NCBI RefSeq assembly: GCF_020687205.1
Contig: NZ_JAJEQE010000001.1
Coordinates: 62,001-126,000 of the forward strand
DNA from: Hominisplanchenecus faecis
GTDB taxonomy: Bacteria; Bacillota; Clostridia; Lachnospirales; Lachnospiraceae
Length of the DNA stretch: 64,000 bases
Direction: 5' to 3'
Shown one piece after another: positions 55,915-64,000 of the stretch. Numbering within the stretch: position 1 is the first letter of the stretch; every line of letters starts with the position of its first letter. Below the pieces are notes generated by a model. That model did not search any database and was not told where the DNA came from. It was given only the letters and a program-made list of their open reading frames with translations. The translations under genes were made by a program, and so were the position numbers.

Positions 55915-56266
55915 CCTTCGTTCCCCCTTTCTTCTTTCTGACCACGGTATACTTTTTCTCGTACATATTTTCCATCTGGTACTTGCGTACCGGAGGACGG
56001 ATAAATTTTACGGTGATCATGTTTTTTAAGACCTTTTCTAACGGAAGTCCATCCTTCTCATACATGGCAAACAAAAATGCCGGAAGCATAAGAAGGCACA
56101 TCCCGGTCGCTGCGTTACTGGAACCAATGATTCCCCTGCTTAAGAAATAAAACGGAAGCCCTACTGCCGCCGCAATCCCAAAGCAGATCAGCTGCCGTTT
56201 CGTCAGGTTGAAAATGATCTTATTCTTGACCTTGGTTAAGTCTTTAGGCACAGATACAAATGCCAT
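55892..56266 (-). CDS. PrgI-family membrane protein (VirB3-like)
   Basis: 124 residues. The pattern VPKDLTKVKNKIIFNLTKRQLICFG is followed by two membrane helices (FGIAAAVGLPFYFLSRGII and AATGMCLLMLPAFLFAMYEKDG). Standard partner just upstream of VirB4 in Firmicute ICEs. Confidence 0.9.
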   Translation of the reverse strand: MAFVSVPKDLTKVKNKIIFNLTKRQLICFGIAAAVGLPFYFLSRGIIGSSNAATGMCLLMLPAFLFAMYEKDGLPLEKVLKNMITVKFIRPPVRKYQMENMYEKKYTVVRKKKGGTKGVKKKKR

Positions 56267-56283
56267 TGCCAGTTCCTCCTTTC

Positions 56284-57153
56284 TTAGTGGGCGTTAAAGA
56301 TACTGCGGGCAAAGTTTCCTGTTTTCATCAGACTGAAACACAGGATCACCGTGTATGCCATCACGCCGAACAATGCAGAATGTATGTTATCTGACATCTG
56401 GATGTTTGCGACCAGGACCGCATAGATTCCCACGCAGACCATCATAAAAAATCCCTGGAATGCCAGTGCAAACAATCCACGAAGATAGTTGTTCCCGATC
56501 TGCCCCCATTCCCGGTTGGACATGGTTGCAAACGGGATCGCTCCAACGGACGAATAGAGATAAATCTCAATCATACGTCCATACAAAATCACTGTAATAA
56601 AGACTGAGATAATCTTCATACACAGGCTTACAAGCATCGTTTCCAGTGCCAGTATGACAAGTTCACCAATCTCCATCGATTCCATCGCTGTCTCCATCGT
56701 AGAGATCATCGTATCTATATTGATCGCTGTATCAGAACTGATAACCCCAGCTGCCCGGCTGACTACGGACTGCCCGACATCAAATACCGCCATCGTGATC
56801 GTAAAGGTATGGCTGACAATCCAGACTGCCACCCACATCTTGAAAAAGTATTTAAAGAACATCCAGGTGTCGATGTCGTGCATGTTGTTCTTTTCCGTCA
56901 ACATGGAGATCAGCTCATAACAAAGTACAAATGTGATAATCATACCGGCAATCGGTACAATGACCGACTCGGAAAGATTCTGTATCATGCTGTAAATGCT
57001 GCCATTCCAGCCCTGCGGTGTCTGCCCAACCTGAGCAGCAATCTGACCGGTCTTTTCATTGACATCGGTATACATTGTTGTCAGGTTGGAACTTACCATG
57101 CCTGTCAGAAGATTCCTCATCCATTCTTCAATCGCTTCAAATATCCGATCCAT
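56284..57153 (-). CDS. VirB6/TrbL-like polytopic membrane protein (CD1105-type)
   Basis: 289 residues with about six membrane helices (VPIAGMIITFVLCYELI; FKMWVAVWIVSHTFTI; LVILALETMLVSLCMKIISVFITVILYG; GLFALAFQGFFMMVCVGIYAVLV). Inner-membrane channel component. Lies between Maff2 and PrgI, as in Tn1549. Confidence 0.9.
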   Translation of the reverse strand: MDRIFEAIEEWMRNLLTGMVSSNLTTMYTDVNEKTGQIAAQVGQTPQGWNGSIYSMIQNLSESVIVPIAGMIITFVLCYELISMLTEKNNMHDIDTWMFFKYFFKMWVAVWIVSHTFTITMAVFDVGQSVVSRAAGVISSDTAINIDTMISTMETAMESMEIGELVILALETMLVSLCMKIISVFITVILYGRMIEIYLYSSVGAIPFATMSNREWGQIGNNYLRGLFALAFQGFFMMVCVGIYAVLVANIQMSDNIHSALFGVMAYTVILCFSLMKTGNFARSIFNAH

Positions 57154-57176
57154 GAGTCATCTCCCTCCTGCTTCTC

Positions 57177-57392
57177 TCAGCTGAACAATCCGGACAGTAA
57201 CGGTACCAGCTGGGTGCCGATCAGAACGACACCGCCTCCTGCCATCAGCTGCTTGATCCCCTGGGACTTTGCACCTGGGTTGTCGTTTCCATATCCTTCT
57301 AACAGGTTGATAACACCCCATACTGCAAGTCCGGCTCCAATCGCCACCACAAGTGTCTGTAAAATATTGATTGCCTGATTAAAAAACGCCAT
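57177..57392 (-). CDS. Maff2-family small membrane protein (VirB2-like position)
   Basis: 71 residues with two hydrophobic segments (LVVAIGAGLAVWGVINLLEG and QLMAGGGVVLIGTQLVPLL). Matches Maff2, a conserved small protein of Tn1549-family elements; size and topology recall a pilin-like VirB2 subunit. Confidence 0.9.
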   Translation of the reverse strand: MAFFNQAINILQTLVVAIGAGLAVWGVINLLEGYGNDNPGAKSQGIKQLMAGGGVVLIGTQLVPLLSGLFS

Positions 57393-57527
57393 ATTCGTTG
57401 TCTCCTTTCAAATCTCTGTATTTCTCTGGTTTCTATCTTTAAGAAGTCTTTTCCGGCTCTGCCCTTACGGGCGGCCTTTCATGATCTCTCAAATCCATCA
57501 CCTCCCAAAAGGGTAAAGAAAAAAGAG

Positions 57528-58627
57528 CTATGTGTCTGAATCTTTCACATGCTCTGCTTCCTTGTTTTCTGTATTTAATTCTTCTGCCAGACTCTCTTCC
57601 GAAAACTCATACAGGTCAAATTCCTGTGTCCTCGTCAGTTTCACTTCCATCCGATGCCGCATATACGCTTCCACATCAAACTCATTTTTCTTATCGTAGT
57701 CTGACAGCTCCTTATACCGTTTGTGTCTGGTAATATCGAACTTGTCACTGAAAAATGGTCTTACACCCCGAAGCTGCAAGATACATTTGCTGCCATCCAT
57801 GACCGCAAGTTCGTCCCGGCTCATCAATTCCTTTCCTGTTTTCTGATAGTTCATCCCGTAAGAACGGCTCTGTCCACGGGTGTCCGAAGTGTTATATAAA
57901 TCAATCGTTTCTTTTCCCAGCGTCTCGGAAATCTCCTTTAAGGTCGAACTTTCCTTACCGCCAAGGAATAACATCGTATCGCAGTTGCCTAGGATTGTCT
58001 CAGCTGCATCTTTGTAGATCGTCTTTAACTGGGACTGCGACTGGAGGATAATGGATGCAGAGATTTCCCTGCTACGGATGGTTGCGATCAGCTTGTCAAA
58101 CTTTGGAATCTGACCGATATTTGCGAACTCGTCACAGAGGATTCTGACGTGATATGGCAGTCTGCCATGATGTACATCGTCTGCCCTGTCACATAACAGG
58201 TTGAATAACTGGCTGTACATCATCGCCACAACAAAGTTAAAGGTATCATCCGTATCGGAAATGATAATAAACAGTGCTGTCCTCTGGTCACCTACCATAT
58301 CCAGTTCCATCTCATCATAGCTCATGATCTCACGAAGCTCTGCAATGTCGAACGGTGCAAGCCTTGCACCACAGGAAATCAAAATACTCTTTGCTGTCTT
58401 TCCTGCCGCCAGCTTATATTTCTTATACTGACGTACTGCAAAATGCTCCGGTTCTTCCTTTTCCAGTTCCTCAAACAGCATATCTACTGCATTTTTAAAT
58501 GTCTCATCATCTTCCCTTGTTTCGGAAGCGTTGATAAACTCAAGCAGGGTCGCAAAGTTCTGTTCTTCTTCCGGTGCTTCATACCAGATATAGCCGATCA
58601 GGGCACAGTACAGAAGTCTCTCTGCTT
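57528..58627 (-). CDS. VirD4/TraG coupling protein, C-terminal exon (3' of group II intron 1)
   Basis: The coding sequence after the intron begins at 58627 (reading AERLLYCALIGYIWYEAPEE) and runs ~366 codons to the stop. It includes Walker B-like VRILCDEFANIGQIPKF and SIILQSQSQLKTIYK, both typical of TraG/VirD4 ATPases. An apparent start at 58481 is an internal Met and would give only the last 317 residues. Splicing of intron 1 joins TGGACG-A to AA-GCAGAG, giving FWTKAERLLY in frame. The N-terminal part with Walker A lies outside the window. Confidence 0.9.
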
Positions 58628-61378
58628 ATAGTGATAGGTAAGGTTTTGATATTATCTCCACCTTTTCCCCCACTTCACACCGGACATGCGACTTTCACCG
58701 CATCCGGCGCTCCATCGATTGTCTTCACGAGACATTTAATCAGTCACCAAATTTAAGTTTTATATTATTGCTGACAGGTTCGCCTGCTCTCGCAGACTAT
58801 TGATTTTCACGAGCATCTTTTTTGTGATATTGAGTGTTTTTATCAGGTCTTTTATTACTGCTTGGGGCAGTTCTTGTAACAGAATCAGATATTTTTTGTG
58901 AATCAGAACCATGTTTTTATATCTTTCAAATCCACCAAGTGCTCTTGGTACTTTGAGCCATACAGCTACATGTTCCGCATCTGCGAATTCTTCTCCACTG
59001 ATTGCACATTTTCCCTTTTGAGCAGAAAATAAAGATATTTTACTGTCATGGTATTCTGTGCTATGACCAACGGATATTTTTTCTCTCAGTCCTTTCAGAA
59101 CATACTGATTAAGGTTAAGTTCTGTATGAATCGGAGCACGACCTTCTTTTGTATAACTACAAACGATTGATCGCTTCGCCATCGGTATTTTATTTTTGAT
59201 GAATGCAATCGGATAGATCATCTGGTCAATTCCTGAAACATATCGAATCATTTTTGACTGTCCGAATCTTTCCTTTTCTGCTTGGGTGATAGTTCCACCC
59301 TCATGTTTTAGCATACTTCCTGTTTCTGTATTTAACCTGTTCGTCAAAACTGTCATTACTCGCCTATGGAGTTCTCTGCAATCAATACTGATACAGGTGG
59401 CAAGCTGATAGTAATTCTGTATGCCTAACACCATAGAGTTATATAGCTGAATTTCTGATAAACAACTTTTTTTCTCTCTGGGTTTTGCGATGTTTTTCGC
59501 TTGTTCCACTAGCTTTGCTCTTTCAATTTCAACCTTTTTGTCACAGATTGCCGACTGCACCACATATTTATGATGCTTCAGCCTTACCCTTATTTTGAAT
59601 CCAAGAAACTCTGACCACCGTTTTCTGGTGTTCACAATCCTTGTTTTCTCAGGGGACACCTCTAATTTCAACCTCTCTTCAATCCACGCCGTAGCCGCTT
59701 CTTTTGTCCTGACTGCGTCCTCTTTCGTTCTACAGAAAATCCTAAAATCATCCGCATACCGAATGATATGCATTTCTTTCATTTCTGTGTTTTTCATAAT
59801 CCTATAACCATGGCTTTTATCAAAAACTTTAGTTTTTCCGATTATTCTTTCTCGCCCTCTGCTTATAGCAATCGGATTTTCCTCCCATTGACTAGCTATC
59901 CACCAATCCAATTCATTTAGAACGATGTTTGCCAGTAGTGGTGAGATAATTCCTCCCTGTGGTGTACCCTTGTTGGGCAGTACCGTTGTATTATCGGGCA
60001 TTTTAATTGGAGCTGTTAGTATTCGCTTGATAATAAAAATCAGCGTTTTATCATGGATACCCAGCGACCATATCTGTCTGATTAACTTGCTATGATTTAC
60101 GTTATCGAAAAATCCTTTAATATCAAACTCAATAACATAATGAAGATTCATCATTTGAAGCATGGTGTAGGTTCTGTTAATGGCATGTTCAACGGATCTA
60201 TTCGGACGAAATCCATAACTATTATTGCAGAACTTTGCTTCGCAGATTGGTTCCATGATCTGCTTGATACATTGCTGTATCAACCTATCCCATATGCATG
60301 GGATTCCCAGCGGACGTGTTTTTCCGTTTGGTTTCGGGATATCTTTCCGTCTTACAGGCTTTGGTCTGTAGCCGTGTTCGCTTCCCGTAACAATAAATCT
60401 CACTCTTTTTACCACATCATCAGGAGTTTGACTCCCAATATCTGTGATGTTCTTTTTGTCTGTTCCTGCCGTGTAGCTGCCTTTGTTCGCTTTGATGTTT
60501 CGGTACGCAAGTAAAATGTTATCCCTGCTCAGTATCAAATCCATAAGATTCTCAAATACTTCACCGTTCTGACTTTTTTGATATAGTTCATCAAAAGTAC
60601 CTTGCATTCCGTAGTACTCCGCATGACGCAGGTCATCTACACATAATGTTTTACTTTTCTTTGGCATAAGGCATCACCTCCTCTCGAAAGTGACCCTTTT
60701 GGTCTTACTCGTAATCCTTATCATTAGACTGAATAATGCCTGTTTATTTCAACCGACTTGTGACCATTCCTCCGAGTTCCTCTTTTTCGCAGAACTCATC
60801 ATAAGTTCGATCACGGCTTTTCAGCACCAGTTCACCTGCTTATTTTCTTCGTCAGGCTATCCTCTAATGGAATCTGGTGCCTTTCCACGTTCCGATAATC
60901 CTATCTGTACATATATCCTTAGATCTCTGCTATAGTCCTGTCAGCTTGGATGTGCCTGTAACACAACATGGTCGTTCGTAGGGCGAATTTCTACTGAACC
61001 ACACTGACTGCGCTTTAACGCACCCATACATTTCTATATGGTCTTCTTTTAGAACCGTACATTCGCAGTTTTCGTCAGTTTACTCGCCAAAGTAAACATT
61101 CTAATCATAGATATTTTATAGATCCTAGACCTATAGGTAGCGCACCCCACCTCTGGGGCGTTTTCGAGAATCTTTTGGCAGATTCCTACGACTACTCTCG
61201 GTCGTTGTCACGGAGCTTCTCACCCCAACCATTACAGCTGACGCAAGTCCGTCAAGGATAGACGTTTCAGGGCGTTACCCCATCATTCCACCTATCGGAT
61301 TACCAGTTCACAGACTGGTTATGATTTAATAAACCAACACTGTGCGCAGACTTTTTACCGCCTGCGAACGTGTCGCAC
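58628..61378 (-). mobile_element. Group II intron 1, inserted in virD4
   Basis: 2751 bases. The 5' end GTGCGACA at 61378 (minus strand) matches the group II start consensus. Domain V lies at about 58678-58712, a hairpin with GTGAAAGT loop and CGC triad. The 3' end is ...CTATCACTAT at 58628. These boundaries restore the virD4 frame exactly. The 711 bases 5' of the encoded protein (60668-61378) hold the ribozyme domains I-IV and no other gene. Orientation is the same as virD4, so it can splice from the mRNA. Confidence 0.9.
58760..60667 (-). CDS. ltrA: Group II intron reverse transcriptase/maturase (intron 1)
   Basis: 635 residues. RT domain with GIPCIWDRLIQQCI, GFRPNRSVEHAI, GTPQGGIISPLLANIVLNELD and the catalytic YADD in HIIRYADDFRIFC (~315). 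The maturase domain X follows. The C-terminal HNH region (CAISGEEF ... VPRALGGFERYKNMVLIHK) lacks the second CxxC cysteine and the usual His pair, so endonuclease activity is doubtful. ATG 60667 with GGAGGTGA upstream. Confidence 0.95.
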   Translation of the reverse strand: MPKKSKTLCVDDLRHAEYYGMQGTFDELYQKSQNGEVFENLMDLILSRDNILLAYRNIKANKGSYTAGTDKKNITDIGSQTPDDVVKRVRFIVTGSEHGYRPKPVRRKDIPKPNGKTRPLGIPCIWDRLIQQCIKQIMEPICEAKFCNNSYGFRPNRSVEHAINRTYTMLQMMNLHYVIEFDIKGFFDNVNHSKLIRQIWSLGIHDKTLIFIIKRILTAPIKMPDNTTVLPNKGTPQGGIISPLLANIVLNELDWWIASQWEENPIAISRGRERIIGKTKVFDKSHGYRIMKNTEMKEMHIIRYADDFRIFCRTKEDAVRTKEAATAWIEERLKLEVSPEKTRIVNTRKRWSEFLGFKIRVRLKHHKYVVQSAICDKKVEIERAKLVEQAKNIAKPREKKSCLSEIQLYNSMVLGIQNYYQLATCISIDCRELHRRVMTVLTNRLNTETGSMLKHEGGTITQAEKERFGQSKMIRYVSGIDQMIYPIAFIKNKIPMAKRSIVCSYTKEGRAPIHTELNLNQYVLKGLREKISVGHSTEYHDSKISLFSAQKGKCAISGEEFADAEHVAVWLKVPRALGGFERYKNMVLIHKKYLILLQELPQAVIKDLIKTLNITKKMLVKINSLREQANLSAII

Positions 61379-61579
61379 TCGTCCAGAAATCCTCACTGGA
61401 CTTCTCGCCTTCCCCTTTTGTGTTTACCATAATCGTATTTACCAGTTTCAAAATATCCTTTTCTGAATGGATATAGTGGAAGGGGTTATAATGCATACTC
61501 TTGGAAAAATTGATCGTATTCAATACTTTCACTTTATATCCATGCCGTACCAGCATCTTTCCGCACTCAATGATGATCG
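61379..61579 (-). CDS. VirD4/TraG coupling protein, middle exon between two group II introns
   Basis: 201 bases, 66 full codons plus split codons at both ends. Reads IIIECGKMLVRHGYKVKVLN followed by a MHYNPF segment and SSEDFWT. This is the VirD4 region just after the Walker A domain (expected DPKG lies before it, beyond intron 2). The frame entering from the left intron and leaving to the right intron is consistent with spliced virD4. Confidence 0.85.
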
Positions 61580-64000
61580 ATAGCGATAGGTAAGGCTTTG
61601 AAGTAATCTCCACCTTTTCCCCCGCTCTACACCGTACATGATGCTTTCGCATCATACGGCGTGCCATCATACTCAAGTAAATTTATAAGTTATCTTTTCT
61701 TAATTGGTAGTAATCCATAATTTTCACGCAATCGGTTGAATCTCCGTCTTTGCTTGTCGTCCATATTGAATTTCTTCATTATTTTGATAGTTTCTGAAAT
61801 ATCCTCTGTCATAACAGCTTGCCATATTCCCTCTGAAATAAATGCGATATTAGTATGCTTATCTGTACCACCTTCACCTACTGGAATTTTCCTTATACAT
61901 TTCATTTGATGTACATTCAGCCTATTTCCCATGACATAGCAGTTCCCCTGTTGCACGAGGTATGCAGAAATACTATTATCATTAAATTCAATGCTTTCAT
62001 TAGGATTCCTATACTTCATCACATTTCGTAATTCCTGTATTTCTACACATTGGACAGATTTATGAATCTTTTCTCTTCCTTTTGCTGTATAGCTGGTAAT
62101 ATCTTGTGAGAAATTTATAGGATGTTTGTGATGAACTCCTGTAAGTGGCAGTAGTGGCATTTTGCCTACTGTTATAATTTTGGTTTCTTTCTTGATTCCT
62201 ACAGTTTTCTGTTGAAATTCATAGGGCGTTTCCGCAAACGGAATTGTACTTCCAATACATGATAATCTGGTTCTAAAGGTTGGTAAGAGAGCGTAATTAA
62301 CATCCGTTAGATTGTTATATATGTTGGTAGCAATACAGTAATAATTCTGTATCCCTATCACTGCCATGTTATAGGCATTGATTCTACCAACAGTTGTGTG
62401 TTTCCTTATATTAATCACTTTTGCCTTTAATTCAGCAGTAACCTTTTTGATGGCTTTATCGCTCATATCAGTTTTAGCAATGTATCCATATCTGGTCTTG
62501 CCTTTTGGCAGGACTTTAATTTTGAATCCCAGAAAATCAGAAGAGTTCTTTCGGAGATTAACAACTTTGGACTTCTCCGGACTAATGTCGAGTTTTAATC
62601 TTGACTTTAAAAAGTCTATTGTCGCATGATAATATCTTTGTGCATCAGTATAACTTCTGCACATAATTTTAAAATCATCAGCGTAACGCACCACATACCC
62701 ATCTTTTAGATTTGTATATTTTCGTGCATAACTCAACCAGCCCTTACTTCCTTTCATGTTGCCTTCCTTCACTCCATTTGGTGTAAAAGTCTCCCACTGG
62801 CTACTTACCCACCAATCAAGTTCATTCAGCACAATGAGCGAAAGTAGCGGACTAATCAGCCCACCTTGCGGTGTACCCTTGTCCGGTATTCCTTCTCCTT
62901 CAATTTCTGATTTTAATATTTTGCTAATGATACATAGCAATCGTTTATCTCGTATACCTAATGTCCATATCTGTTTTAGCAGCTTTCCGTGGTTTACATT
63001 ATCAAAGAAGCCCTTGATGTCCACATCCACACAATAATAATGTTTATACATATTTACCATGCTGACAACTCTGCTGACCGCATGGTGGGCATCTCTATTC
63101 TGCCGGAATCCATAGGAGTGATTATGAAACTTAGGTTCACAAATCGGCTCTAACACCTGTAAGATACACTGTTGTATCAATCTATCCCAGATACATGGAA
63201 TCCCTAACGGACGCTTTTTATCGCTTCCGGGCTTAGGAATAAAGACCCTCCTGACTGATTGCGGATGATAATCTGCTAATTGTTTCCTGACAGTTTCAAT
63301 TACTTCCCTGCCCGATAGACCTTTGATATCCTCGATTGTTTTACCATCTGTACCAGCGGTTTTACTTCCGCTATTGGTTTTTAGGTTTCGGTATGCCAGG
63401 CAAATATTCTGCTCTGAACCGATAATTTCTAATAACTTATAAAAGTTGTTACCATTTTTGCTCTGCTGATACAACTCATCGAATGCTTTCTGCATATCGT
63501 AATATTCGTTGTACCGGAGCTTAGCTTTCTTTTGTATGGTCTGTAACCTCCTATCTGGGAGTTATTACATCTCTTAGTCTTACTCGAACCCATACCATTT
63601 GTAACTTATTTACTCTAATGTATGACTAGTGGCTATCCCTCCACCGCTAGTTATCACGGTTTCATCGGTACTATGCCACCGCTTTCACTGACATTATCTC
63701 CCTTATATCATCGCTAATCTCACGATGACTTTCCCGTTCGATACGTTTCATAGACAGTAAAATCTCCACGCTGTCAGCTTACGACGTTCCGAATGCGTTA
63801 TCTGTTCATATATACCCGTAGGTTCCCATCTCTGAGCCTGCTACCACATCAATGCCTGTAACATTGCACGGATTTTCATAAAGGCAGAAGTCTTACTCAC
63901 CCGCAGTAGCAACACTAGTTGTGTTACTAAGCATTTCTACTTAGTCCCGATATAGACCCGTACATTCGAGGGTTCGTCAGTGGATTATGTAACATCCACC
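61580..64000 (-). mobile_element. Group II intron 2, inserted in virD4 (5' end beyond window)
   Basis: The 3' end ...CTATCGCTAT at 61580 parallels intron 1. Domain V lies at about 61628-61666 with GATGC-GAAA-GCATC and a CGC triad. By comparison with intron 1 (shared GTACATTCG...TTCGTCAG stretch near 61060 and 63965), roughly 300 bases of its 5' end lie beyond base 64000. The 463 bases 63538-64000 hold ribozyme sequence and no other gene. Confidence 0.88.
61690..63537 (-). CDS. ltrA: Group II intron reverse transcriptase/maturase (intron 2)
   Basis: 601 residues from ATG 63495, or 615 if initiated at the ATA at 63537 that aligns with the start of the intron 1 protein and has GGAGG nine bases upstream. 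RT motifs GIPCIWDRLIQQCI, GFRQNRDAHHAV, GTPQGGLISPLLSLIVLNELD and YADD in YVVRYADDFKIMC. A maturase domain follows, then a degenerate HNH region (CYVMGNRLNVHQMKCIRK ... GGTDKHTNIAF). Clearly related to the intron 1 protein but not a recent copy. Confidence 0.93.
   Translation of the reverse strand: MQKKAKLRYNEYYDMQKAFDELYQQSKNGNNFYKLLEIIGSEQNICLAYRNLKTNSGSKTAGTDGKTIEDIKGLSGREVIETVRKQLADYHPQSVRRVFIPKPGSDKKRPLGIPCIWDRLIQQCILQVLEPICEPKFHNHSYGFRQNRDAHHAVSRVVSMVNMYKHYYCVDVDIKGFFDNVNHGKLLKQIWTLGIRDKRLLCIISKILKSEIEGEGIPDKGTPQGGLISPLLSLIVLNELDWWVSSQWETFTPNGVKEGNMKGSKGWLSYARKYTNLKDGYVVRYADDFKIMCRSYTDAQRYYHATIDFLKSRLKLDISPEKSKVVNLRKNSSDFLGFKIKVLPKGKTRYGYIAKTDMSDKAIKKVTAELKAKVINIRKHTTVGRINAYNMAVIGIQNYYCIATNIYNNLTDVNYALLPTFRTRLSCIGSTIPFAETPYEFQQKTVGIKKETKIITVGKMPLLPLTGVHHKHPINFSQDITSYTAKGREKIHKSVQCVEIQELRNVMKYRNPNESIEFNDNSISAYLVQQGNCYVMGNRLNVHQMKCIRKIPVGEGGTDKHTNIAFISEGIWQAVMTEDISETIKIMKKFNMDDKQRRRFNRLRENYGLLPIKKR

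Noticed and set aside
57441-57500. 19-codon frame (starts MDLRDHERPPV) after GGGAGGTG between virD4 and Maff2
   Set aside because: Too short, the ribosome site is too close to the ATG, and no recognised family.
58482-58627. Treating the Met at 58481 as the true virD4 start
   Set aside because: Family sequence continues upstream to the intron boundary at 58627, so the gene is an exon rather than a short independent protein.
61326-61676. 116-codon minus-strand frame as a separate gene
   Set aside because: Its ends are intron 2 and intron 1 sequence; only 61379-61579 is coding, as a virD4 exon.
1-64000. CRISPR arrays, tRNA or rRNA genes
   Set aside because: No regularly spaced direct repeats and no cloverleaf or rRNA signature were noticed on either strand by reading.

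Overview
The window looks like the chromosome of a low-to-mid GC gut Clostridium relative (Lachnospiraceae-type Firmicute) carrying a large integrative and conjugative element (ICE) of the Tn1549/CTn family. The evidence for this is the family-typical gene set on the minus strand: ArdC-like protein, giant SNF2 helicase/methylase, topoisomerase III, DUF4366, DUF4315, NlpC/P60, VirB4, PrgI, VirB6-like, Maff2 and VirD4. Neither end of the element is fully in view: the left junction is near 3.6 kb and the right end lies beyond base 64000.

Layout. (1) 0-3.3 kb: flanking DNA with a type I restriction-modification methylase (hsdM), a small HTH protein and a DUF4062/TIR-like protein, probably part of a defence island. 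(2) 3.3-7.6 kb: a 3' fragment of a RumA-type 23S rRNA methyltransferase gene abutting a large serine recombinase whose C-terminal codons run into that fragment (the attachment junction), then a SHOCT mini-protein, an HTH_16 protein, a sigma-like regulator and a divergent XRE repressor. (3) 7.8-28.7 kb: the cargo, a metallophore locus of the yersiniabactin/pyochelin/equibactin kind. Order on the minus strand from 28.5 kb down: type II thioesterase, Sfp-type phosphopantetheinyl transferase, salicylate-type AMP ligase, ArCP-Cy-A-PCP-Cy NRPS, docking-MT-PCP-TE NRPS, saccharopine-dehydrogenase-like oxidoreductase, alpha/beta hydrolase, PchR/YbtA-like AraC regulator, a three-gene ECF transporter, a YbtPQ-like ABC pair, and a DtxR-family regulator broken by an in-frame amber codon. 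(4) 28.8-31.1 kb: probable oriT, MobC-like protein and MOBP-type relaxase on the plus strand. (5) 31.1-32.1 kb: an Abi_2 (AbiD/F) HEPN protein. (6) 32.2 to beyond 64 kb: the conjugation module, minus strand. Its coupling-protein gene (virD4/traG) is split by two group II introns only 201 bases apart, the second running off the window.

How the parts work together. The predicted pathway activates an aryl acid (salicylate by its specificity residues), loads it on the aryl carrier domain, and adds two cysteines, cyclised to thiazolines by the two Cy domains. It then methylates the second ring, probably reduces one ring, and releases the acid. The exporter-fold ABC pair and the ECF transporter are the candidate metal-metallophore importers. 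AraC and DtxR regulators and shared GTTAG-N6-CTAAC operators upstream of both transporter operons would couple expression to metal status and ligand. No salicylate synthase is present in the window.

The points most worth following up are the metallophore locus on an ICE, the cysteine-nucleophile thioesterase, the amber codon in the metal regulator, the duplicated AraC-tail/operator scar between the two transporter operons, and the paired introns in virD4.
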